From Muribaculaceae bacterium Isolate-013 (NCI) (lineage in GTDB: Bacteria; Bacteroidota; Bacteroidia; Bacteroidales; Muribaculaceae), in NCBI GenBank assembly GCA_004102785.1, contig SCEJ01000032.1, forward strand, positions 1 through 36,122: DNA of 36,122 bases, read 5' to 3'. The notes beneath the pieces were generated by a model, which had not been told where the DNA came from, ran no database searches, and worked only from the letters and a program-made list of their open reading frames with translations. Shown here piece after piece: positions 31,738-36,122 of the stretch (positions are counted from its first letter, which is position 1; each line of letters begins with the position of its first letter). A program made the translations under genes and the position numbers.

Positions 31738-31846
31738 TGGTGGGATAGGCAGGAGTCGAACCTGCCACTGAGTGTCTAATGTCTTTCGCGGTGCGCGCTG
31801 TCCGCTACTTGGGCCGCCTCGTAACCTTTAGCGGTCTTTATCTCCC
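31738..31846 (-). tRNA. tRNA-like element with encoded CCA, anticodon arm unclear
   Basis: On the minus strand, GGCAGG-TTCGACT-CCTGCC (31766-31748) is a textbook T arm. It is followed by CTATCCC, A and CCA, as in a tRNA acceptor end. The 5' side GGGAGAT (31846-31840) pairs with only 5 of 7 positions. A D-arm-like CCGC-TAAAGGTTACGAG-GCGG lies in between. No 5-bp anticodon stem with U33 can be found, and 106 nt before CCA is longer than known phage tRNAs. An alternative pairing CCGCTA/TAGCGG competes with the D arm. It is either a degenerate or odd class II tRNA or a tRNA-mimic RNA. No protein gene explains these 150 bases. Confidence 0.45.
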
Positions 31847-31855
31847 ATTGGTGGA

Positions 31856-32134
31856 CTATTTGGTCGGGTCTAAATAGTCCTGTTGAGTTCTTTGTAGCAG
31901 TCGCAGGTCTGCCGTGCGGTATTCCAGTTTGCCCGGACGCTTGCAGGGGCTGACCTTGCCCTGCCTGCGCCACCGCTCCACGTTCCTACGTCCGAATATC
32001 TCATAGGCTTTCCGTTGGCTAATGTATTCGGGGTCGGCTTCATCTTTCTTGAGAAGGTGGACGACCTCAGCGGCTACATCTTTCACGAATACGCCATAGG
32101 GTACGCTCTTGTCGGAAAACTGGAGAAACGTCAT
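31856..32134 (-). CDS. Small helix-turn-helix DNA-binding protein
   Basis: The 92-residue product carries YISQRKAYEIFGRRNVERWR followed by a basic wing (RQGKVSPCKRPGKLEYRTAD). This is a MerR- or excisionase-like arrangement seen in many Bacteroidales phage operons. It may regulate the early operon or assist excision. It ends 10 bp before the tRNA-like element. The start at 32134 leaves 3 bp after the preceding stop. Confidence 0.7.
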   Translation of the reverse strand: MTFLQFSDKSVPYGVFVKDVAAEVVHLLKKDEADPEYISQRKAYEIFGRRNVERWRRQGKVSPCKRPGKLEYRTADLRLLQRTQQDYLDPTK

Positions 32135-32137
32135 TGA

Positions 32138-32416
32138 TTAGTCCTCGCTGTCTTTAATGCACATAGGGTTAGGCTTCTCCATGACTTCCTCGCACATCTT
32201 GTCGTATGCGATGAGCCAAGGGTCAACCTTGCTCCAACGTTTGTAGAGCCGTGCGATGAGGAACATTGTGCCAAAGCCAACAGCCTTGTCAACGATAAAG
32301 CGGAATGTCCATGTAAGCAGGTTCGCGTCCTGCTCCTCGCCGAAGATGAGCAGGAAAGCCACCATGCCAAGGGCGAAGAGGATTGCTATGCGAATGACTG
32401 AGATTGTCTTGTTCAT
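32138..32416 (-). CDS. Two-segment membrane protein
   Basis: The product has 92 residues with two membrane helices (IRIAILFALGMVAFLLIFG and FIVDKAVGFGTMFLIARLY) joined by a polar loop and a soluble acidic tail. It lies early in the leftward operon beside a lipoprotein gene. Function is unknown; membrane-located exclusion is possible. Confidence 0.65.
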   Translation of the reverse strand: MNKTISVIRIAILFALGMVAFLLIFGEEQDANLLTWTFRFIVDKAVGFGTMFLIARLYKRWSKVDPWLIAYDKMCEEVMEKPNPMCIKDSED

Positions 32417-32427
32417 GGCTGTATGAT

Positions 32428-32664
32428 TTAATAGGGTTCAACTCCTGCCTCAATGAGGGCTGTTTCCTCCTCCACTGAGCCGCACCAAGTATCAAGGTAC
32501 TCGTTGACGGCTGTATAGGTGTTGTCGTTGCGGTCGTATCCGCGTGCATCGCAGAAAGCATTCCACGATATTTCGCCACGGAGATTGTCAAGAGCGACCT
32601 TGTTGGAGGTGCAACCGGTCAGCAGGGCGGTTGCGAGTGCGAGAGTTATGATGTACTTTTTCAT
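32428..32664 (-). CDS. Small lipoprotein
   Basis: The product has 78 residues. The signal peptide (MKKYIITLALATALLTG) ends in the lipobox LLTGC with Cys18. The mature part contains two further Cys (NAFCDAR and TWCGS) and is acidic at its end. It would be anchored in the envelope. The genome carries a second small lipoprotein at 22270-22509. Function is unknown. Confidence 0.75.
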   Translation of the reverse strand: MKKYIITLALATALLTGCTSNKVALDNLRGEISWNAFCDARGYDRNDNTYTAVNEYLDTWCGSVEEETALIEAGVEPY

Positions 32665-32671
32665 TCTATTG

Positions 32672-32815
32672 TTATTTGTTGATGATTATCAAATCGGGGT
32701 GATATTTGAGGAGGTACTGGGTAAAGCGATATAGGCGATTGACCCAGTCGCCACGGGTGTCAATCAGATTGACAATGCGCTGTGCCTGCGCTCTCTTCTG
32801 CTCGGTGGTCTTCAT
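32672..32815 (-). CDS. Small helical protein (47 residues)
   Basis: From the ATG at 32815 the frame reads MKTTEQKRAQAQRIVNLIDT and continues with DWVNRLYRFTQYLLKY to the TAA at 32672-32674. Its start shares one base with the preceding stop (TAATG). It is helical, basic and amphipathic. Function is unknown. Confidence 0.6.
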   Translation of the reverse strand: MKTTEQKRAQAQRIVNLIDTRGDWVNRLYRFTQYLLKYHPDLIIINK

Positions 32816-33015
32816 TACTTTGCGTCTTTGAAGTTGTCCACATAGAGGACGTGGGTCTTTTTGTCGGAGTCATATCGCCCGGTGCAGATAACGAACTCGG
32901 GGAATGTGTGGCGTGCTGCGTCGATGACCTTGCAGACGATGTCCTTACTTACCACTACCTCGCCCTCGTTGAAGAGGGAGCAAATCGCATAGAAGATTTC
33001 GTGATTGCTTGCCAT
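32815..33015 (-). CDS. Small hypothetical protein
   Basis: The product has 66 residues: a helix (NHEIFYAICSLFNEGEVVV), a segment VSKDIVCKVIDAARHTFPEF, then beta-like strands (THVLYVDNFKDA). It may be a small regulator. Tight spacing on both sides supports it. No family is recognised. Confidence 0.6.
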   Translation of the reverse strand: MASNHEIFYAICSLFNEGEVVVSKDIVCKVIDAARHTFPEFVICTGRYDSDKKTHVLYVDNFKDAK

Positions 33016-33018
33016 AGG

Positions 33019-33186
33019 TCAATAGGTGTTTAGGTACTCCATGTGTGAGCAGACGGCATATTGCCCTGCGTGACGTGTGCCTTTCGGCATTTTGAAAATC
33101 TCATCGCAACACGATACGTTGTTGCGCTTGCGGTCGCAAAGAGCCTGCTTTGCTTCTGCTTTTGACTTGAAATACTTTCGTGCCAT
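33019..33186 (-). CDS. Small basic Cys-rich protein (55 residues)
   Basis: From the ATG at 33186 the frame starts MARKYFKSKAEAKQALCDRK and contains SCCDEIFKMPKGTRHAG and a final Cys-His (VCSH), ending at 33019. Four Cys and two His residues would allow a zinc site. It lies 3 bp before the next gene and 10 bp after the one upstream, so no gap remains. Confidence 0.6.
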   Translation of the reverse strand: MARKYFKSKAEAKQALCDRKRNNVSCCDEIFKMPKGTRHAGQYAVCSHMEYLNTY

Positions 33187-33196
33187 AGTCAATTAT

Positions 33197-33391
33197 TTAT
33201 TTCAGTCGGGTTATAGTCTGCACTCCTGCGCGGGTTGAGGTCTGAAACAGGTAGCCCTGCTCTTTGAGTTCTACACACGTCTTTGTGACGGTCTTGGGCT
33301 GATAGCCGTCGGGGGCTACACATGTTTCGCCGACTGTCATCCCTTTTAAAGCATCGGCGAGTGAGGCTGTTTTGAGTTTTTTTATTTCCAT
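33197..33391 (-). CDS. First gene of the early operon, small hypothetical protein
   Basis: The product has 64 residues from the ATG at 33391. A start at 33433 is also open but would lie on the promoter. Sequence: MEIKKLKTASLADALKGM, a VAPDGYQPKTVTKTCVEL segment, and a beta-like end (QTSTRAGVQTITR), consistent with a small winged-helix-like fold. It is the promoter-proximal gene, a position often held by a Cro-like or antirepressor protein. That role is a guess from position. Confidence 0.65.
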   Translation of the reverse strand: MEIKKLKTASLADALKGMTVGETCVAPDGYQPKTVTKTCVELKEQGYLFQTSTRAGVQTITRLK

Positions 33392-33430
33392 TTCTGAGGT
33401 TATTTGGCTACTTTTTAGTAACTTCGAGTG

Positions 33431-33438
33431 CAAAGATA
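33431..33438 (-). promoter_or_regulatory. Early leftward promoter
   Basis: On the minus strand the box reads TATCTTTG, an exact TAnnTTTG match, with a TTG 16 bp upstream as a possible -33 element. The start point would be near 33424, giving a leader of about 33 nt before the ATG at 33391. It faces away from the repressor gene at 33527. Confidence 0.7.
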
Positions 33439-33440
33439 AT

Positions 33441-33470
33441 CATAATTATGTTTCCAACATCATAATGATG
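33441..33470. promoter_or_regulatory. Candidate repressor operators
   Basis: CATAATTATG (33441-33450) is a perfect 10-bp palindrome and CATCAT-A-ATGATG (33458-33470) a perfect 13-bp palindrome. Their centres are 18-19 bp apart. The first lies between the -7 and -33 parts of the leftward promoter. A nearby XRE-type repressor would be the natural ligand. Confidence 0.55.
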
Positions 33471-33526
33471 TGTTATTTAACTGTCTTTAACTCTGTTTGA
33501 TGTTGATTGTTAATATAAGTAAATAA

Positions 33527-33919
33527 ATGAAGCCAATACCCGACATCCACATCGGCGAAGAGATAAAAAGCCGATTTGATAAGTCCGGCCTAACTCAAAA
33601 GGAGTTTGGGTCAAGAATTGGAATGCCACAGCAGAACGTGAGCAGAGTGTTCAATGGAGAGAGCATAGACACCAAGAGGCTTGTTGCTGTAAGTCGGGCA
33701 TTAAACTTTAATTTCTTTGAACTCTACGCAAGCATAGACTATCACGAGGTGCATACCGAGGGTGACTATTCGCCTGCCTCCGATAGTGGAGACATCTCCG
33801 TAATCGTTGGAGATGCCGTCCTCGCAGAGCGAGTGAGGTTGTTGCAACAACTAATGGAAGAAAAGGACGAGCGTATAACTGAACTCAAAGAACGGATCGA
33901 GGAACTGAAAGCAAAATGA
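33527..33919 (+). CDS. XRE-family phage repressor with coiled-coil tail
   Basis: The 130-residue product has an N-terminal helix-turn-helix: GLTQKEFGSRIGMPQQNVSR with the recognition helix PQQNVSRVFNG, as in lambda/434-type repressors. A linker follows, then a coiled coil at about 95-130 (LLQQLMEEKDERITELKERI) for oligomer formation. It lacks a LexA-like peptidase domain, so induction would not be by RecA self-cleavage. It is divergent from the early operon, with palindromes in the gap, so it is the best candidate for the lysogeny regulator. It overlaps the next gene by 4 bp. Confidence 0.85.
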   Translation: MKPIPDIHIGEEIKSRFDKSGLTQKEFGSRIGMPQQNVSRVFNGESIDTKRLVAVSRALNFNFFELYASIDYHEVHTEGDYSPASDSGDISVIVGDAVLAERVRLLQQLMEEKDERITELKERIEELKAK

Positions 33920-34281
33920 ACAACAGAATGATGTTTTACGTGCAAACTGCGTGGATTGGAGTAATAGGTGGTTGTTCGTTATGGTTGAGCAGATTAATTT
34001 CTGATAACTATTGGATATCAGTTCCGCTGTTTTTGCTTATGTGGATTGCGCTAAGTTTCATCGGAATGGGATTGATAGGTTTATGCAACCCAGACCATAG
34101 GTTATGCGCCAAATACGGGATTAAGATAGAGAATCTTCCGCTTTACCAAAAAGCATTTGAAGAACTTGTAGAGGCGGAAAAACGAGGCGAGGATACGCAA
34201 TGGATAGGAGACGAATTGCCGGATAAAAATGAATGGCTTAGATACCTCAGCTATGAAATAGAGCAGGGGCTAACGAAATAA
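33916..34281 (+). CDS. Membrane protein of the lysogeny region
   Basis: The product has 121 residues. Two membrane helices lie at about 8-26 and 31-55 (SVPLFLLMWIALSFIGMGLI), followed by a soluble, acidic, helical part (LYQKAFEELVEAEKRGED). It is coupled to the repressor by a 4-bp overlap, so it would be expressed in lysogens. This suggests lysogenic conversion or superinfection exclusion, not proven. No family is recognised. Confidence 0.7.
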   Translation: MNNRMMFYVQTAWIGVIGGCSLWLSRLISDNYWISVPLFLLMWIALSFIGMGLIGLCNPDHRLCAKYGIKIENLPLYQKAFEELVEAEKRGEDTQWIGDELPDKNEWLRYLSYEIEQGLTK

Positions 34282-34288
34282 AAATTAT

Positions 34289-34678
34289 ATGGAACTGAAA
34301 GAATTTATAAAAACAGCAATAACTGATATCACTGAAGCAGTCAGCGAGTTGCAATCGGAACTCAACAATGGGGCGATAGTCAATCCGACTTTGCCAAATC
34401 CGATTGCGTTGAAAACACTGACGGTTGATAATGAGATTCGCCCGATAGAGCAATTGGCATTTGATGTTGCTGTGACGGCGACGGAAGCATCGGGTATAGA
34501 TGGCTCTGCGAAAGCAGGAATCAGCATCTTCGGCGCGAAAATCGGAACCGAATCAAGTGCAAAGACCGAAAATGTGTCAAGACTTACGTTTTCAGTCCCA
34601 ATAGTATTTCCGACAACACACGTTAAGACCCCACAAGAAATCATGAGGGAAAAGAGACCGAAAAGGCCGACTGATTAA
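34289..34678 (+). CDS. Trypco2-domain protein with RPKRPTD tail
   Basis: The product has 129 residues. The opening MELKEFIKTAITDITEAVSE, then GAIVNP, FDVAVTATEA, KAGISIFGAKIG and SRLTFSVPI in this order form the trypsin-co-occurring domain 2 (trypco2). That family was described in bacterial conflict systems, mostly alongside peptidase and NTPase effectors. Here it stands alone in the lysogeny region, behind the repressor and a membrane protein. Its C-terminus KRPKRPTD resembles the tags of the tandem paralogues at 16023-17102. A defence or counter-defence role is plausible. Its stop overlaps the end of the convergent gene by 4 bp. Confidence 0.7.
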   Translation: MELKEFIKTAITDITEAVSELQSELNNGAIVNPTLPNPIALKTLTVDNEIRPIEQLAFDVAVTATEASGIDGSAKAGISIFGAKIGTESSAKTENVSRLTFSVPIVFPTTHVKTPQEIMREKRPKRPTD

Positions 34679-34839
34679 ATCCAGTCATCCCAATCCTCAC
34701 CAGTTAGTCGCAGGAATGCCTCATCTGCTTGTGCAGCGGCCTCATATGCATAATTGAATCTGCCAGCGTAATGCTTAAAGAGTTTGCGATAAAGACGTGA
34801 GTATAGCAAACGTTTAATTGTTCTGAATATATTTTTCAT
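34675..34839 (-). CDS. Small basic protein (54 residues), convergent with trypco2 gene
   Basis: From the ATG at 34839 the frame begins MKNIFRTIKRLLYSRLYRKL, a basic amphipathic helix, and ends with an acidic part (AFLRLTGEDWDDWI) at 34675. A box TATATTCG (34851-34844, one mismatch to TAnnTTTG) ends 4 nt before the ATG, so transcription could again start at the ATG. It overlaps the end of the trypco2 gene. Similar short proteins are common in Bacteroidales mobile elements. Confidence 0.6.
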   Translation of the reverse strand: MKNIFRTIKRLLYSRLYRKLFKHYAGRFNYAYEAAAQADEAFLRLTGEDWDDWI

Positions 34840-34889
34840 GCCGCGAATATACGGCGGTTGGCATCATTCTGACTTTTAAGTTTTGAATT

Positions 34890-35303
34890 ATGGACGAAAA
34901 CAAATACGAAGTATCGGATGAAGAACTGGCTTCCCTCGTGGAGGCTCTTGACAATATGCTCAATGAGGAAGAGCCGGACTTCTTCAGCGAACTGAAAGAT
35001 TGTGCTTGGAACATCCTACATGAGAATCCCGGCATTGACATGGACGAATGGATTGATTTGCTCATGCGCCAATATCCTGCCGAGGTTGTAGATGCTATCG
35101 GCTCTCATCCTGCGGAAGCATACGCCTCTCTCTCCTTGATGTGGAATGACGAATATACCGACAGCGACACTGGAGAATGTGACACCTTCCGAGGTTGGGC
35201 AAAGAGGTTTTCTTCGTATGGCGCGATAGACCGCTACGACAAGGCCGCTGAACAAGAAGCCATTTTAAGGTATTTGCAGGCGCAACATTACAAAAAACAA
35301 TAA
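34890..35303 (+). CDS. Conserved Bacteroidales hypothetical protein
   Basis: The 137-residue acidic product has a helical start (VSDEELASLVEALDNMLNEE), then ILHENPGIDMDEWIDLLMRQ and YPAEVVDAIG. A Trp-containing end carries TGECDTFRGWAKRF. This pattern recurs in Bacteroidales mobile elements, but its role is unknown to me. It is divergent from the 54-residue gene and is the last full-size gene before the integrase region. Confidence 0.7.
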   Translation: MDENKYEVSDEELASLVEALDNMLNEEEPDFFSELKDCAWNILHENPGIDMDEWIDLLMRQYPAEVVDAIGSHPAEAYASLSLMWNDEYTDSDTGECDTFRGWAKRFSSYGAIDRYDKAAEQEAILRYLQAQHYKKQ

Positions 35304-35410
35304 AACCCTCAACCGAGGCCATAAAGTCCAGCAGAGGGGCATTTCTGAAAGAAATAGAGGACGATTAACCCTTACATCATAATCTCAAAAATCAAACAAA
35401 CGAATATGAA

Positions 35411-35530
35411 ATGAAAATGACCAACATATTATCCCCTAAAATGTATGACGCACAAATAGCGTACAGCACACGGGTAAATCTCGAATTACGTTATAGTTTA
35501 AACGCGGCGCAGGCTGCCATCGAAGAGTAA
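35411..35530 (+). CDS. Very small protein (39 residues)
   Basis: From the ATG at 35411 the frame starts MKMTNILSPKMYDAQIAYST and continues RVNLELRYSLNAAQAAIEE to the TAA at 35528-35530. Helical propensity and regular codon use favour a real peptide over chance. It lies in the otherwise gene-poor stretch 35304-35723, just ahead of a strong hairpin. Function is unknown. Confidence 0.45.
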   Translation: MKMTNILSPKMYDAQIAYSTRVNLELRYSLNAAQAAIEE

Positions 35531-35552
35531 GCGTAACTTAACGTAATCCGAT

Positions 35553-35597
35553 ACTTAGGCGGTAACGCTCCGATAAAAAGGAGCTTACCGCCTAAGT
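35553..35597. terminator. Long stem-loop upstream of the integrase
   Basis: ACTTAGGCGGTAA-C-GCTCC (35553-35571) pairs with GGAGCTTACCGCCTAAGT (35580-35597), 18 bp with one bulged C and loop GATAAAAA. Lack of a T tract makes an ordinary terminator uncertain; it might also shape recombination DNA near the attachment site. Confidence 0.6.
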
Positions 35598-35615
35598 TGC
35601 GCTTGGGAGATTCGT

Positions 35616-35644
35616 ACATTCTGCACGATAATCATGCAGAATGT
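35616..35644. repeat. 10-bp inverted repeat near the integrase
   Basis: ACATTCTGCA (35616-35625) and TGCAGAATGT (35635-35644) are exact inverted repeats around a 9-nt loop. An integrase core site often has this form (two inverted arms of 7-11 bp and a short overlap), but a simple mRNA hairpin is equally possible. Confidence 0.5.
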
Positions 35645-35655
35645 GTCGGCAAAAC

Positions 35656-35719
35656 TTACAAAATCGGCTATATCATTCGAGCAAGGCACTTACAAGAATT
35701 TACAAACATAATTACAAAC
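35656..35719 (+). repeat. Four TTACAA-type direct repeats before the integrase gene
   Basis: TTACAAAA at 35656, TTACAAG at 35690, TTACAAAC at 35700 and TTACAAAC at 35712 lie within 64 bp, ending 5 bp before the integrase ATG. Repeated short words here would suit arm-type integrase or excisionase binding sites, and autoregulation of the integrase. Confidence 0.45.
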
Positions 35720-35723
35720 GTAA

Positions 35724-36122
35724 ATGGCAACATTCAAAGCAGTTGTAAGAACTCCGCGCAAGGACGGGTTCTATCAGGTCTATATTCGGGTGACACAGAA
35801 CACCAAGCCGGGATATATCAAGACCGACAAGATTGTCACCAAGCAGATGGTGGACAAGCACGGCAATATCAATGACCCTTTCGTGAACGAGTATTGTGCG
35901 AGAATGATATTGCTCTATACTGACAAACTCAACCGCAAGGATTGCGCAAAGTGGACAGTACGTCAGATTATCGAGTATGTGACACAAGGTGACGCTGACA
36001 TCTGCTTCAGCGACTACGCGCGCCACCATATCGACCGCATGGTGGACCGGTACCAGTTGCGCACGGCGCAGAACTATCGGCAGGCACTCGGACACATGGA
36101 GCGGTTCTATGGCACGAACAAA
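35724..36122 (+). CDS. int: Tyrosine site-specific integrase, N-terminal 133 residues (runs off window)
   Basis: From the ATG at 35724 the frame is open to the window edge. It opens MATFKAVVRTPRKDGFYQVY, the arm-binding beta sheet of Bacteroidetes phage and transposon integrases. The core-binding SAM-like helices follow (WTVRQIIEYV, then FSDYARHHIDRMVDRYQLRT and AQNYRQALGHMERF). The catalytic R-H-R-Y domain is beyond the window. It would integrate and excise the phage DNA. Its position next to the lysogeny genes and repeat-rich DNA fits an attP region. Confidence 0.9.
   Translation, partial: MATFKAVVRTPRKDGFYQVYIRVTQNTKPGYIKTDKIVTKQMVDKHGNINDPFVNEYCARMILLYTDKLNRKDCAKWTVRQIIEYVTQGDADICFSDYARHHIDRMVDRYQLRTAQNYRQALGHMERFYGTNK

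Noticed and set aside
31706-31768. Longer RecT start at 31768
   Set aside because: The added residues are encoded by the tRNA-like 3' end and have no RecT similarity; the ATG at 31705 begins the recognisable protein.
31776-31973. 65-residue minus-strand frame across the tRNA-like element
   Set aside because: It overlaps the HTH gene in another frame and shows no plausible protein pattern.

Overview
The window looks like most of a temperate dsDNA tailed phage, probably an integrated prophage, from a Bacteroidales host (Bacteroides, Muribaculaceae or a relative). Four things point there: promoters of the Bacteroidetes -7 type (TAnnTTTG) in front of several transcription units, an IS982-family transposase of the kind common in Bacteroides, gene families typical of Bacteroidales phages (DUF6291, DUF4494, DUF6808 and DUF1064 types, and a holin/amidase pair), and a tyrosine integrase at the right end. 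All family names come from sequence patterns read by eye; no database search was possible.

Layout. Positions 1-372 hold the start of an IS982-family element read leftward. It abuts a major-capsid-like gene that has lost its 5' end. Positions 1718-17638 (+) carry virion and lysis genes: two small virion-type genes, a giant 2807-residue tail or receptor-binding protein, a complete diversity-generating retroelement (DGR: variable repeat, template repeat, reverse transcriptase), a DUF4376-like protein, a membrane protein, holin, endolysin, a DUF6808-type protein and three tandem paralogues of unknown role. A strong terminator follows at 17656-17697. Positions 17719-20768 (-) hold a large tail-hub-like protein and a small partner behind their own promoter, apparently leaderless. 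Positions 20812-33391 (-) form a long, tightly overlapping early operon: small genes, a helicase loader, a DUF6291 replication protein, nucleases, HU, an SNF2 helicase, a PP-loop ATPase and RecT. It is read from a promoter at 33431-33438 that is flanked by palindromes. Positions 33527-35303 carry the XRE-type repressor and accessory genes, including a trypco2-domain protein. Positions 35304-35723 are mostly non-coding hairpins and short repeats in front of the integrase, which runs off the window.

How the parts work together. The repressor and palindromic operators probably control the early operon, whose RecT, exonuclease, helicase and loader genes serve replication and recombination. The rightward late block builds the particle and lyses the cell. 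The DGR copies its 116-bp template into the 3' end of the giant tail gene: all 15 differences between the copies fall on template adenines, the signature of adenine-specific mutagenic retrohoming, so host recognition is diversified at the C-terminus.

Several lesions suggest decay, or a mixed assembly. The capsid gene is cut by the IS. A cytosine methyltransferase remnant is fused to the start of an unrelated gene. A DUF4494 gene has lost one base exactly at a perfect 19-bp inverted repeat.
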